A stretch of 64,000 nucleotides of DNA from DASSUW01 sp963811895 (GCA_963811895.1 CAWETE010000003.1:248001-312000); one strand, 5' to 3'. Counted from the stretch's first letter, positions 1 through 9,093 are shown. Notes: a model not told the origin generated them from the sequence alone. Program-made: numbers and translations.

Positions 1-1725
1 GCGGTACCTGTCGAGCACGACCCAGCAGAGCGGCTCGCAGCGGCTGGCGAGCTGGGCCCACAAGACGATGATCGCCATGCGCGACTACCTCAACGAGGGC
101 GGCAAGGCGATCGTCGCCGGGCGCAACATCCACCAGTGGCCGACCGGCGGGACCGGCCTGACGACCACCGGCCCGTACGACTGGGCGCCGGACAAGCTGC
201 CGGGCTTCTTCTATCCGGAGAACAACGCCGGCGACGACGACCTCCCGGGCACCGCGTTCCAGCGCTACCGGGACATCTCCAACGACACGTGGCAGAACTA
301 CCTCGGCGTGGTCGGCCGCGGCACGGGCTCGGGCTACGGCGCGAGCACGTACAACGGGCTGGCGATCTCCCCGGTCGACGGGGAGCATCTTCAGCGGCAT
401 GGCGCCGTTCACGCCGGACGCCGGCTCGGGCAACGACCCGAACGAGGACGCCAACGGCATCAACGCGCCGCGGGCGAAGTCCCCGACGCGGCTGCGCAAC
501 TGGAGCGGCATCTCGCCGAACGAGCCGCTGCGCCAGGAGAAGATCGAGCTCGACGTGAGCACCACGCAGACGCAGGCGGGCGGGTTCGCCCTGTCGACGG
601 CGGACACGGTGGTGTTCGGGTTCGGCCTCGAGCAGGTCCCGACCGCGACGCGCAACGAGCTGGTCGCGCGCTCGCTGTCGCACCTGCTGCCCACGGCGGC
701 GGACACCACGGCGCCGTCCCCGGTCGCGTTCAAGTGGCCGGCTGCCGACGCGTTCGCGGCGACGACGCGCGACCCGGTGGAGGTCGACGTGACCGCCGCC
801 GACGAGCGCGGCGACATGAAGGAGGTCCGCCTCCTGGCCGACGGCGTGCTCGTCGACACCAAGTACACGTTCCCGTTCCAGTTCCGCTACTACCCGCAGG
901 CGGCGGACGCCGGCGAGACCGTGACGCTGACCGCCCAGGCGGAGGACAGCGCGGGCAACGTCGGGACGGCGACGCGGACGATCGTCGTCTCGGCGGCGAA
1001 TGCCGTGGCCGAGTCGCCGCTCCCGGTCGAGCCGGGCCCGGCGATCGCCGGCGAGCCGGCCGCGGGCCGCACGCTGGCGTGCTCGAACGGCTCGTGGCTC
1101 AACGAGCCGGACGAGTTCGACTACGAGTGGCTCCGCAACGGCCAGCCGATCGCGGGCGCCACGTCCGCCGACGTACACGACCACGGCGGGCGACCTCGGC
1201 AAGCAGATCCGCTGCCGGGTGACCGCGTCCAACGAGGGCGGCGACGGGGACGCGACGAGCGACTTCGTCATCGTCTCCGGCGGCCCGCAGGGCCCGACCG
1301 GCCCGACGGGCCCGACCGGCCCGCAGGGTCCCCAGGGCCCGCAGGGCGTCCAGGGCGTGCAGGGCATCCAGGGGCCGATGGGCCCGACGGGCCCGACCGG
1401 CCCGCAGGGTCCCCAAGGTCCGCAGGGCCCGCCCGGCAGCACCGTGCTGGTCTCCTGCACGCTCTCGAGCACCGGTCAGTCGATCGTGTGCGAGATGAGC
1501 ACCACGCAGTCGACCAACGCGCGGATCCGCGCGTCGGTGCGGCTGGCCGGCTCGAGCCGGACGGCGGTCAAGCAGGGCCGCAACGGCAAGGTGCGGCTGC
1601 GGCTCGGCAGCTCGCACCGCATCGCACGGTCCAGCCGTGTGGTCGTGAAGGTCAACATCGCCGGCCGCACCGCGCGGATGACCGTGCGGCTCGGGCACAA
1701 GGCTCGGCTGGCGCTCAAGCGCTAG
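1..1725 (+). CDS. Secreted M14-peptidase-like / Ig-like / collagen-like protein, C-terminal part (two frameshifts)
   Basis: This is the 3' part of a gene that begins before the window. The first ~130 residues (DYLNEGGK followed by Gly/Thr-rich text) resemble the accessory region of actinobacterial M14 zinc carboxypeptidases. The catalytic domain is not present, so this is a family guess. Next comes an Ig-like segment (DVTAADERGDMKEVRLLADG) and a second Ig-like module with WLRNGQPI and YTTTAGDLGKQIRCRVTA. A collagen-like stretch and a basic ~80-residue C-terminal domain follow. Reading continuously requires dropping one base near 378 (a run of four G) and one near 1165. No membrane anchor or sortase motif is seen at the C-terminus, so it is probably released or non-covalently attached. 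The stop is TAG at 1723-1725, followed by strong hairpins. Confidence 0.6.
1282..1440 (+). repeat. Collagen-like Gly-X-Y repeat
   Basis: About 53 codons encode an almost unbroken Gly-X-Y pattern dominated by GPT, GPQ and GVQ triplets (GPQGPTGPTGPTGPQ and so on), ending in GPPGS. Such tracts form triple helices in bacterial surface proteins. The repetition makes the opposite strand open as well, so long antisense reading frames here are not genes. Confidence 0.9.
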
Positions 1726-1732
1726 CAGAGGC

Positions 1733-1806
1733 TGCGGGTGGGCGGCAGGTCGCCGCCGCCCACCCGCACAGGCGCGGGGCCCCGCTGTACAACGGCGGGG
1801 CCCCGC
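1733..1806. terminator. Two strong hairpins between convergent genes
   Basis: Bases 1733-1768 form a perfect 14-bp stem (TGCGGGTGGGCGGC with its complement) around an 8-base loop. Two copies of the 12-bp palindrome GCGGGGCCCCGC follow at 1774-1785 and 1795-1806. The segment lies between the stop of the collagen-like gene and the stop of the convergent phosphodiesterase gene. There is no U-tract, so a bidirectional terminator is inferred from structure and position only. Confidence 0.6.
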
Positions 1807-1812
1807 TCGCCT

Positions 1813-2305
1813 TCAATCGAGCTCGATGAGCTCGAAGGCGACGCTGCCGTCCCGCACGGTGGCGATGCCCATCGTGTGGTGGGGCGCGCGCCGGCGCTCG
1901 GTCGGCGAGCCCGGGTTGAAGATCGCGAAGCCGTCGCGCTCCTCGTGCAGCGGCAGGTGCGAGTGGCCGAACACCACGGCGTCGGCCTCCGGGAAGCGCC
2001 GCCGCAGGCGGGCGAGCCGCCCGTGCGCCGGCCCGCTGTCGTGGACCATCGCGATCCGCGCGCGCCTCGACCTGCACGATCCGGGTGAGCGGCAGCCGCG
2101 CCTGCAGCTCGGCCGAGTCGACGTTCCCGCGCACGGCATGCACCGGCGGCCCGATCGACTCCAGCTCGGCGAGCACCGAGAGCTCCATCAGATCGCCGGC
2201 GTGGAGGATGGCGTCGGCGCCGCGCAGCTGCTCCAGGCACGCGGCGGGCAGCGCACGGCCGCCGCGAGGCAGGTGGGTGTCGCTGATGACCGCGAGCCGC
2301 GCCAC
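1813..2305 (-). CDS. YfcE/MJ0936-type metallophosphoesterase (frameshifted)
   Basis: A small calcineurin-like phosphodiesterase of about 163 residues. The N-terminus reads MARLAVISDTHLPRGG (GTG start), carrying the metal-binding D-x-H of the family. Further on are HAGD, RGNVD, VFGHSHLPL and NPGS, the remaining metal-ligand and active-site motifs, so the whole enzyme is present. The reading frame breaks near 2065 inside an alternating GC run and dropping one base restores it. YfcE-like enzymes hydrolyse phosphodiesters with Mn2+. The natural substrate here cannot be told. It is convergent with the upstream collagen-like gene and divergent from tRNA-Arg. Confidence 0.85.
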
Positions 2306-2353
2306 GGTTCGAATCTTCCACCATCAGGCCCGGCGCTAAGCTGCCTCGGCCAG

Positions 2354-2426
<73 letters not shown>

Positions 2427-2428
2427 TG

Positions 2429-3046
2429 ATGGAGCGCATCCTCGCCGCCGCCAAGGACGGGGACGCCGCCGCGGTGCGCGAGCTGCTCGCCGGCAATCCG
2501 TCGCTCGTGGCCGTCGTCGACGTCCACCGCAAGACGCCGCTGCACCTCGCGGCCGAGCACGACCACCCCGAGGTCGCCGAGCTGCTGCTCGACGCCGGCG
2601 CCGAGCTCGAGGCGTGGACGAGCTGGGGCGCCACGCCGCTCGAGTGGGCCGGCGTGCTCGGCAGCCGCCGCGCCGGCGAAGTGCTGCTGGCGCACGGGGC
2701 GCGGCTGACGCTGGCCTCGGCGGCCGGGCTGGGGCTGATGGACGAGCTGCCGCGGCTGGCCGGCCACGGCGCCGCCGTGTCCGCCGCGTTCGTGCTCGCC
2801 TGCCGCAACGGCCACACCGACGCCGCGCGGTTCCTGCTCGAACGCGGAGCCGAGGTCGACGCGCGCGGGTTCTTCGGCGCCACGGGCCTGCACTGGGCGG
2901 CGCACAACGGCCACGCCGACACCGTGCGGTTCCTGCTCGAGACCGGCGCGGACGCGACGCTGCGCGACGCGCAGTTCGACTCCGACGCGCTCGGCTGGGC
3001 GCGCGAGGGCGGGCACGAGCCGGTCGTCGCACTGCTCAGGCCTTAA
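2429..3046 (+). CDS. Ankyrin-repeat protein
   Basis: A 205-residue protein made almost wholly of ankyrin repeats: TPLHLAAEHDHPEVAELLLDA, TPLEWAGVLGSR, CRNGHTDAARFLLERGAEV, TGLHWAAHNGHADTVRFLLE and a degenerate last unit. No signal peptide or catalytic domain is seen, so it is probably a cytoplasmic protein-binding scaffold. The partner is unknown. The ATG lies two bases after the tRNA-Arg discriminator base with no room for a ribosome-binding site, so it is either read from the tRNA transcript after processing as a leaderless message or starts further in. The TAA stop abuts a 71-bp palindromic element. Confidence 0.85.
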   Translation: MERILAAAKDGDAAAVRELLAGNPSLVAVVDVHRKTPLHLAAEHDHPEVAELLLDAGAELEAWTSWGATPLEWAGVLGSRRAGEVLLAHGARLTLASAAGLGLMDELPRLAGHGAAVSAAFVLACRNGHTDAARFLLERGAEVDARGFFGATGLHWAAHNGHADTVRFLLETGADATLRDAQFDSDALGWAREGGHEPVVALLRP

Positions 3047-3115
3047 GGGGGGTCTGACCCCTCTGTGGTAGTACAGACGTGAACTGTGCTACCACAGAGG
3101 GGTCAGACCCCCCTT
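3045..3115. repeat. 71-bp palindromic element, copy A
   Basis: An inverted repeat with 32-bp arms (3045-3076 and 3084-3115) differing at one position, around a 7-base loop. Each arm carries its own small palindrome GGGGTCTGACCCC (allowing the centre base), then TCTGTGGTAG and ACAG/CTGT at the tip. A related copy lies at 13360-13428. Both begin at the TAA stop of a plus-strand gene. The design resembles REP/BIME-type intergenic palindromes. A side role in transcript ending is possible. Confidence 0.85.
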
Positions 3116-3141
3116 GGTGTGATGAGGTAGCTTCGAGGGCC

Positions 3142-3450
3142 ATGTTGTGCCTGCTGACGATCCGGCGCCTGAAGCCGGGCGCTCATGAGGAGTTCGAGAA
3201 GAGCTGGACGCCCGAGCGCTGGCCGCACCAGCTCGTGCGCGCCTACCACGTCCGCAACCAGGACGATCCCGACGAGGTGATCACGGTGGCGTTCTTCGAG
3301 GGCACCGAGGAGGAGATCGACGCCATGCGCGACGACCCCGACTGGATGGCCGGCGAGGAGCGCCGCCTGAAGCGGATCGCGCCGCTCGAGGAGTCGATCA
3401 AGCTCGCCGGCGTCTACGAGGTCGTCGAGGAGATCGTCCCCGATCAGTAA
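3142..3450 (+). CDS. Antibiotic-biosynthesis-monooxygenase-like (dimeric alpha-beta barrel) protein
   Basis: A 102-residue protein starting MLCLLTIRRLKPGAHEEF. Its length and pattern, with a beta strand, the segment EEFEKSW and the later VITVAFFEGTEEEIDAMR, resemble small ABM-type proteins that act as haem-degrading or quinol-oxidising monooxygenases, or simply bind ligands. No diagnostic catalytic residues can be assigned, so the chemistry is open. An in-frame GTG at 3079 would start translation inside the palindromic element. ATG 3142 is preferred because the family begins at MLCLLT. Confidence 0.7.
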   Translation: MLCLLTIRRLKPGAHEEFEKSWTPERWPHQLVRAYHVRNQDDPDEVITVAFFEGTEEEIDAMRDDPDWMAGEERRLKRIAPLEESIKLAGVYEVVEEIVPDQ

Positions 3451-3484
3451 GAAGCCGGTGCCGGGCGACGCTAACCACCCTTCG

Positions 3485-4075
3485 ATGGCAGCTGTCGCCC
3501 AAGTGCCTCGCGACGAATGGCTCACCGCCCTGCACGGCCCGCCCGCCGTGCGCGAGCCCGCGCTCGCGGAGCTGCACGCGCTGCTCCTGCGCGCCGCGCG
3601 CTTCGAGCTGGGCCGGCGCCGGACCATGCTGAGCGACGTCTCGTACACCGAGATCGAGGACCTGGCCGCCCAGGCCGCGGACGACGCCATGGTCGCCCTG
3701 CTGGGCAAGCTCGACACCTTCCGCGGGGCGAGCCGCTTCACGACCTGGGCCTACAAGTTCGCGCTGCTCGAGGCGGGCGTGAAGGCGCGCCGGCGCGCCT
3801 GGCGCGACCGCGAGGTGCCGCTCGAGGACACGGTCACAGACCGCGGCCCGTCGGCGCACCAGGTGCTCGAGGACGCCGAGACGCTGCGCGCCGTCCGCGA
3901 CGCGATGAACACCGTGCTCACGCCGCACCAGCGGCAGGTGTTCGTCGCCCTGGCTCTCAACGGCGTGCCGATCGACGTGCTCGCCGAGCGCCTCGACACC
4001 ACGCGCGGCGCGCTCTACAAGACGCTGCACGACGCACGCCGGAAGCTGCGTGCCGTGATCGGAGGTGAACGATGA
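3485..4075 (+). CDS. ECF-family RNA polymerase sigma factor
   Basis: A 196-residue sigma-70-like protein. The region-2 core reads FRGASRFTTWAYKFALLEAG (DTFRGASRFTTW is the usual W-containing region 2.3/2.4). Region 4 has TPHQRQVFVALALNGVPIDV followed by a helix-turn-helix and the R/K-rich ARRKLRAVIGG. It directs transcription of a small regulon when released from its anti-sigma factor. The next gene starts inside its stop codon (ATGA at 4072-4075) and encodes a zinc-binding partner. GTG 3458 would add nine residues but does not extend the fold. Confidence 0.9.
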   Translation: MAAVAQVPRDEWLTALHGPPAVREPALAELHALLLRAARFELGRRRTMLSDVSYTEIEDLAAQAADDAMVALLGKLDTFRGASRFTTWAYKFALLEAGVKARRRAWRDREVPLEDTVTDRGPSAHQVLEDAETLRAVRDAMNTVLTPHQRQVFVALALNGVPIDVLAERLDTTRGALYKTLHDARRKLRAVIGGER

Positions 4076-4266
4076 GCCTGCTCGGTCCGATCGGCCCCGA
4101 GGTGAGCTGCGAGGAGTGCTTCGAGCACCTCGACGAGTACGTCGAGGGGCGGGAGGTGCCCGGCATGGCCGCCCATCTCGAGGGCTGCCCCGCCTGTCGG
4201 GAGGATTACGAAAGCCTGGTCGCGCTGGTAAGGGAAGAGAACGGCGGCGCGCCAACGGGGGCATGA
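4072..4266 (+). CDS. Zinc-binding anti-sigma factor (zf-HC2 type)
   Basis: A 64-residue acidic protein with the anti-sigma zinc signature: CEECFEHLDEYVEG, then AHLEGCPACRED, giving the H-x3-C-x2-C cluster of ZAS/RsrA-type proteins. It lacks a membrane helix, so it is a soluble regulator that would bind the sigma factor encoded immediately upstream. Four-base overlaps with both neighbours (4072-4075 and 4263-4266) indicate translational coupling, as expected for balanced sigma/anti-sigma production. Redox sensing through the zinc site is typical of the family but not demonstrated here. Confidence 0.85.
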   Translation: MSLLGPIGPEVSCEECFEHLDEYVEGREVPGMAAHLEGCPACREDYESLVALVREENGGAPTGA

Positions 4267-4715
4267 CGGATTCAAAGACGGCCGCGCAGCAGGCCTTCCT
4301 GATGCTGCGGATCGCATTCACGGTCGCGCCCATCCTGTTCGGGCTCGACAAGTTCGCCGAGGTGCTGACCGACGACTGGTCGGCCTATCTCGCACCCGAG
4401 TTCAACGACATCATCCCGGGCTCGGCCGACGACGCGATGCTGATCGTCGGCGTGATCGAGGTGGTGGCCGGACTCGTGGTCGCCTTCGCCCCGCGCTACG
4501 GCAGCCTGCTGGTGGCCGGCTGGCTCGGCGGCATCATCATCAACCTGCTGCTGGTCGGCGGCTACGGCGACGTCGCGTTGCGCGACTTCGGCTTGATGCT
4601 CGGCGCGCTCACGCTCGCCCGGCTGGCCTGGTCGGAGCTGGGCAGCACGTCGACCGCCCAGTCGCGCGTCTTCCACTCGGGCACCGGAGACTCGGTACCG
4701 GCCTCCGGCACGTAG
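4263..4715 (+). CDS. DoxX-like integral membrane protein
   Basis: A 150-residue protein with four hydrophobic helices: FLMLRIAFTVAPILFGLDKF, the AMLIVGVIEVVAGLVVAF stretch, SLLVAGWLGGIIINLLLVGG and FGLMLGALTLARLAW. The pattern fits the DoxX/DUF6790-like group. It is the last gene of the sigma/anti-sigma operon and may be a target or membrane component of that stress response. The last ~50 codons overlap the 3' end of the convergent pyridoxamine-oxidase-like gene. Both readings there look protein-like, so the overlap is probably real, although the exact C-terminus is uncertain. Confidence 0.75.
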   Translation: MTDSKTAAQQAFLMLRIAFTVAPILFGLDKFAEVLTDDWSAYLAPEFNDIIPGSADDAMLIVGVIEVVAGLVVAFAPRYGSLLVAGWLGGIIINLLLVGGYGDVALRDFGLMLGALTLARLAWSELGSTSTAQSRVFHSGTGDSVPASGT

Positions 4716-5215
4716 CGGGAGCGCTCCACCAGCTCCATCTTGTGGATGTAGCGGGGGCAGTTGGGGAACACCTCGCGCGCCCGCACGCGGATCACGAGCG
4801 TCGCCCCCGGCCACGACCCGAGCAGCGGGTCGCCGGGGTCGATGCTCGCGGTCCCGTTCAGCCGCAGCCGCTTCTGGCGCTCGAAGGAGATGAACAGCAG
4901 CCCCACCTCGTGGTTGACGAGCAGGTTGCCGAACGAGCGGAACATGCCGTTGCCGTCGTAAGCCGGGAAGGCGATGGTGCGCTCGTCGAGCACGCGCACG
5001 AAGCCCGGCTCGCCGCCCTTGTAGGAGCAGTCCGGCCGGCCCTGCTCGTCGGCGGTCGCGATGAAGAACATGTCCATCGCCTCGATGAACGCGCGGTCGT
5101 CGTCGTCGATGACGTCGTGCACGGTCACGCTCTCGAGCCGGTCGGCGAGCCGCCGCGTGTCGAACGCGTCCTGCAGGCTCCGGCTCCCGTCGTGGTAGAA
5201 GCCGGTCACGGTCAC
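4562..5215 (-). CDS. Pyridoxamine 5'-phosphate oxidase-family (FMN-binding split barrel) protein
   Basis: A 217-residue protein. MDMFFIATADEQGRPDCSYK is the flavin-binding split-barrel start, followed by RTIAFPAYDGNGMFRS, VGLLFISF, RLRLNG and the C-terminal NCPRYIHKMEL-VERSRYVP typical of this FMN-dependent oxidoreductase family. Proteins of this group reduce quinones or other small molecules. The substrate cannot be inferred. It starts with GTG inside the stop codon of the cupin gene (GTGA at 5212-5215), so the two are coupled. The last ~50 codons run antisense through the DoxX-like gene and may not all be functional. Confidence 0.8.
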   Translation of the reverse strand: MTVTGFYHDGSRSLQDAFDTRRLADRLESVTVHDVIDDDDRAFIEAMDMFFIATADEQGRPDCSYKGGEPGFVRVLDERTIAFPAYDGNGMFRSFGNLLVNHEVGLLFISFERQKRLRLNGTASIDPGDPLLGSWPGATLVIRVRAREVFPNCPRYIHKMELVERSRYVPEAGTESPVPEWKTRDWAVDVLPSSDQASRASVSAPSIKPKSRNATSP

Positions 5216-5574
5216 GCCCAGTCCAGCGGCTCGTAGCCGCTGCCGCGCGGCGCCGAGACGATCAGCACCGCAGCCTGCTCCTCGCCGTGGTTGACGACGG
5301 TGCGGCTCAGGTGCGGGTCGAGCCGCGCGAAGGTGCCGGCGGGCGCCTCGATCTCGCGGCCGTCGACCACCAGGCTCGGCGAGCCCTCGAGCACGACGAA
5401 GACCTCCTCCTGGTCGCGATCGGTCTCGTCGTGCTCGGGGATCCGCTCGCCCGGAGCGATCTCGACGAGGTTCATGCCGAACGCCTCGACGCCGAGCGAG
5501 CGTCGCGCGAGCAGCCAGTTGCCGGTGCGCTCGAGGTCCTCGCGGCGACGGATGGTGACGCCCTCGAGGTCCAT
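5212..5574 (-). CDS. Small cupin-domain protein
   Basis: A 120-residue single-domain cupin. GERIPEHDETDRDQEEVFVV gives most of cupin motif 1 with H and E metal ligands, and later PAGTFARLDPHLSRTVVN gives motif 2. Such proteins are metal-binding sugar isomerases, dioxygenases or sensors. The small size suggests a binding or isomerase role but the substrate is unknown. It is translationally coupled to the FMN-binding protein gene downstream. The ATG start follows one base after the stop of the upstream gene. Confidence 0.8.
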   Translation of the reverse strand: MDLEGVTIRRREDLERTGNWLLARRSLGVEAFGMNLVEIAPGERIPEHDETDRDQEEVFVVLEGSPSLVVDGREIEAPAGTFARLDPHLSRTVVNHGEEQAAVLIVSAPRGSGYEPLDWA

Positions 5575-6164
5575 CTACATCCCCGGCAGCCGGGTCTCGA
5601 AGAGCAGGAAGCCGGGGCTCGGCAGGTCGGAGAAGATGTCGGCGCGGGTCTGCACGCGTGCATCCGGCAGCTCGCCGCGAAGGCGCTCGGCCAGCGCCTC
5701 CACCTCCTCGTCGTCCGACACACCGACGAGCAGCTTCCCGCGGCGCACCTCGACGGGCCCCTCCAGCCGCGCGGCGAGCGCCTCGAGTGCCGCTTGGTCG
5801 TCGGACTCGACGAGCACGAAGTACTCCGGCCCCTCCTCGCCGGCGCGCGGGTCCTCGACCACCTCGCCGTCCTCGGCGTCGAGCCACGCGTCGCGCTCCT
5901 CGTCCCACACGGTCACGCTGATGTCGGCGCTCAGCCGATCGGCTTCGATCAGCTCGCGCACGACGCGCTCGGCTTCGTGGGCCGCCGCCAGCGACTTCGT
6001 GTAGACGTGCAGGCGCGGGCCTTCGCGCGTGACGATCACGCCGCCACCGAGCCGCTCGCGCGCGTGGTCGTCGAGGTCGTGGGAGCGCAGGCGCTCGCCG
6101 AGCGAGTAGCCGTGGTCCTCGTCGTCGAGGTTGACCTCGACTCGCCACTCCTGGTCGGGAACAC
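5575..6164 (-). CDS. Conserved acidic protein of unknown function (start uncertain)
   Basis: A ~195-residue, strongly acidic protein with no recognised catalytic motif. It reads WRVEVNLDDEDHGYSLGERL near the N-terminus, then a ferredoxin-like pattern of alternating strands and helices (LHVYTKSLAAAHEAERVVREL, YFVLVESDDQAALEALAARL), suggesting two small alpha/beta domains. No start codon exists in frame before the conserved start. A GTG at 6164 is in another frame and would join with one indel just after it. The region upstream is an abruptly ending methyltransferase fragment, so the 5' end may be damaged or rearranged. Confidence 0.5.
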
Positions 6165-6171
6165 TCGTCGC

Positions 6172-6395
6172 CTCGCCAGCTCGACGGCCCAGAACCCGCT
6201 GCCGCAGCCGAGGTCGAGCGCAGGACCGTAGGGCGGCTCGTGCCCCGCCTCCTCGCGCTCGAACAGCCCACGGAAGCGCTCCGTCACGTCGGGTAGGCGG
6301 GTGACCTGCTCCCACGGGGTGAAGCCGACCTGGTAGAGGATCCGGTAGGCGACGCTCACCTCTCGAGGTTGACCCGGCACGACGCTCGCGGGCAT
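6172..6395 (-). pseudogene. Class I SAM-dependent methyltransferase, 5' fragment
   Basis: The frame encodes VAYRILYQVGFTPWEQ, then PPYGPALDLGCGSGFWAVEL, which includes motif I (DLGCGSG) of Rossmann methyltransferases. After WAVELARR the similarity ends and the sequence becomes the start of the next gene, so about two thirds of a normal ~200-residue enzyme is absent. Candidate starts are ATG 6395 and GTG 6359. This is either a true deletion remnant or an assembly or read deletion. No active enzyme can come from this copy. Confidence 0.65.
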
Positions 6396-6415
6396 CGGTG
6401 GGACTACCCATTCCC

Positions 6416-7704
6416 CTACGGGTCTTGCGGTGGCTCGCGCAGCGCATGGGCGACGGCCTCGGCGCGGCTGCGCACGCCGAGCTTGGAGAGGATACGCGGC
6501 GACGTGGTGCTCCGCCGTGCGCCGGCTGATGTAGAGGCGCTCGGCGATCTCGGCGTCGGTGCACCCTTCCGCGACGAGCGCCAGCACCTCGGTCTGCCGT
6601 TGGGTCAGGGCCCCGCGGCCACGGGGCCACGCGCGCCCGCCGGCGCCGAGCCCGCGGAGCAGCTCCGCCGCCCGGTCGGCGTCGCGTACCGCGCCGAGCT
6701 GCTGGAAGGTCCCGAGCGCGAGCCGCGCCTCGGCCACCGCCGCGGCGGGCGTTCCGGGCGCGAGCGCCCTGGCGAGCTCGAGCCGCGCCTGACCGGTCTC
6801 GAGCGGGAGATCGAGCGCCGAGAACTTCTCCACGAGCCGCCTGCAGATAAAAGTGTCGCGCTGCCTGCCGCGTGCAGCCGCCCCGTGGCGAACTCAGCCC
6901 AGCGCCGACGCGGCCGTCGCCGGAGACCGTCGCGAGTCGGGTGAGCCGCTCGCGCCGCCTCGCGGGGCGCCGGCGTGATCGCCGCGCGCGAGCCGGATGG
7001 CCACGAGCAGGTCGAGCAGAGGGCGCACAGCCCGGGTCGGACGGATGCTCGCTCGCGAGGCAGAGGCGCGCAAGGTCCTCCGCAAGGCTCAGGTCGCCGC
7101 GGCCGAACGCGATCGCCGCCAGCAGCCGCTTTGCCGCCGGGTGCCACTCGGCGCCCTCCAGCAGGCGCTCGGCCTCCTCGAACCTGCCCTGGCGGACGCG
7201 CAGGTCGGCGAGCCGCCCCAGCGGGACCGCACGCACGGCGCGGTAGCCGCGGTCGAACGTCCGGGCCGCGGCCAGCAGCTCCTGCTCGGCTTCGGCCCAG
7301 CGACCGATCGCGATCAGGATCCCACCGTAATGCGACCGGCAGGTCGGCGGCGCGAAGTCGGTCCAGGCGACGGACTGGCCGGCGACGGCGAGCCACTGCT
7401 CCGCCCGCCGGACGTCGGCGGCGCGCTCGCAGGCGCTGAACAGCCGGCAGTAGATCTCTCCGATCGTGCCGACGCCCGCCACCTCCCCGCCCGAGACGGC
7501 AGCCATCGTCTCGTCCAGCAGCGTCATCCCTTCCGCGACGCGGCCGGAGGCCACCAACGACTCGCCCAGCAGCGCCTTGGCGCTGAACTCGAGATCGCGG
7601 TCCTCGAACCGCCGGGCGATCTCGAGCGCAGCCGTGGCCAGGCGCTCGCGCTCGAAGGCATCGTCGGTGAAGGGGGCGCGGTCGAGGGTAAGCCAGCCGT
7701 GCGC
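6416..7704 (-). pseudogene. TPR-rich LuxR-family regulator, 5'-truncated and multiply frameshifted
   Basis: The body shows TPR-like helices (GWLTLDRAPF, LLGESLVASGRVAEGMTLLD, HYGGILIAIGRWAEAEQELL, VRQGRFEEAERLLEGA). The C-terminal LuxR helix-turn-helix reads LTQRQTEVLALVAEGCTDAE, then AERLYISRRTAEHHVA, then after one extra base ILSKLGVRSRAEAVAHAL, ending at TAG 6416-6418. Several further frame changes occur between 6830 and 7040. No start codon lies upstream: the frame runs straight into the 3' end of the MocR gene at 7704-7716. The intact family is a signal-dependent transcription activator with N-terminal sequence that is missing here. Confidence 0.7.
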
Positions 7705-7713
7705 ATGTGGGGC

Positions 7714-9079
7714 CTCTCGCCTTCGCCAGCAGTCGCACGCCGGCGACAAGGCGCTCCGGCGGCTCGCCAGCGAAGGTTATCCGCAGGAACGGGCCGGCCG
7801 GCTCCCCCGGGAAGTAGTCGCGGCCCGCGAGGACGAGCACGCCCGCCCGCGCCGCCCGCTCGGCGAGCGCGACGTCGTCCTCGCCCGGCTCGAGCGGCAC
7901 CCAGGCGTGCATGCCGCCGCGCGGCCGCGCGGCGGCGATCCCGAGCTCCGAGCGCACCGCCGCCAGCAGCGCGTCGCGGCGCTCGCGCAGCTCCATCCGG
8001 GCGCGGCGCAGATGGCGCGGCCAGCCCGGCGCGGTGACGAGCTCAACCGTCGCCTCCTGCAGCGGGCCGGGCACGAGCGTGCCCTCCACGAGCCGGGTCG
8101 GCCGCAGCCGCGCGGCGGCCGGGCCGCGCGCCACGACCGCGCTCAGGCGCAGGCCCGGCGCGGCCGCCTTGGTCAGCGAGCGCAGGTAGACGACGTGGCC
8201 GTCGCGGTCGCCGTGCAGGAGCGGCGGCGGCGGCTCGCCCTCGAGCGCGAGGTCGCGGAACGCGTCGTCCTCGATCACGAAGGCGCCGGCGTCGCGCGCC
8301 ACCTCGAGCACCTCGCGCCGGCGCTCGGGCGTGAGCACGGCGCCGTGCGGGTTCGCGTAGGTCGGCTGGCAGTAGAAGGCCCGCGCGCCGCTGGCCGCGA
8401 AGGCGTCGGCCAGCAGGTCGGGACGGACGCCGTCGGCGTCGCTGGGCACCGGCAGCGGCCGCAGCCCGGCGGCGCGGGCGGCCGCCATCGCGCCGGGATA
8501 GGTCGGCGACTCGACGAGCACCGGCGAGCCCGGCGCCGCCAGCGCGCGCAGGCAGGCGGCGAGCGCGGCCTGGCCGCCGAGGCAGACGATCACGTCGTCC
8601 TCCCCCACCCCGCCCCCGACCTGGGCGGCGAACCACGCGCGCAGCGGCGAGATCCCCTCGAGCGGCATCCGGTCCCACGCGCCGGGCCGTCGCGCGGCGC
8701 GCGCCAGCGCCTGCGAGAGCGCGCCGAGCGGCTGCAGGTCGGCCGGCAGGTAGCCGGTGCTGAGCACGAGCACGCCGGGCTCGGGCGGGCGCAGCAGCTC
8801 GTCGAGCCCGCCCGCCGAGAGCGTGCGCGGGCCGAGCGCGACGGTCTGCCAGCCGAAGTCGGGCGCCTCCGGCGCAGCCGGCCGCGCCGCCACGAACGTG
8901 CCGCGCCCGGGCCGCGGCTCGAGCAGCCCGCGGGCGGCGAGCAGCGCGACCGCGCGCTGCACGGTGACCGGCCCGACGTTGTGGCGGGCCATCAGCTCGC
9001 GCACGGACGGCAGCCGCGCGCCGGGCTCGAGCTCGGCGGCGTGGCGCTCTAGGTCGGCGACGACCGCGGCGAGAGACAC
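7714..9079 (-). CDS. MocR-type GntR regulator with aminotransferase domain (3' end lost)
   Basis: About 455 residues. The N-terminal winged helix (LPSVRELMARHNVGPVTVQR) is followed by a fold-type I PLP domain: GGQAALAACLRALA, ESPTYPGAMAAARAAGL, YCQPTYANPHGAVL and the PLP-lysine region LRSLTKAAAPGLRLS. MocR proteins use PLP or PLP-adducts as effectors to regulate nearby metabolic genes. The start is GTG 9079, 14 bases after the stop of the GGDEF-EAL gene. After LLAKA the frame has no stop and enters the LuxR remnant, so the true stop has been lost by deletion or misassembly. Confidence 0.85.
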
Positions 9080-9093
9080 GCCGCGGACGGTAC

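Noticed and set aside
90..1472. Minus-strand collagen-like open frame opposite the Gly-X-Y tract
   Set aside because: The GC-rich triplet repeat is open on both strands. The plus frame continues into folded domains and has the right third-position bias.
3079..3141. GTG 3079 as start of the monooxygenase-like gene
   Set aside because: The extra 21 residues are encoded by the palindromic element and do not resemble the family. ATG 3142 gives the expected N-terminus.
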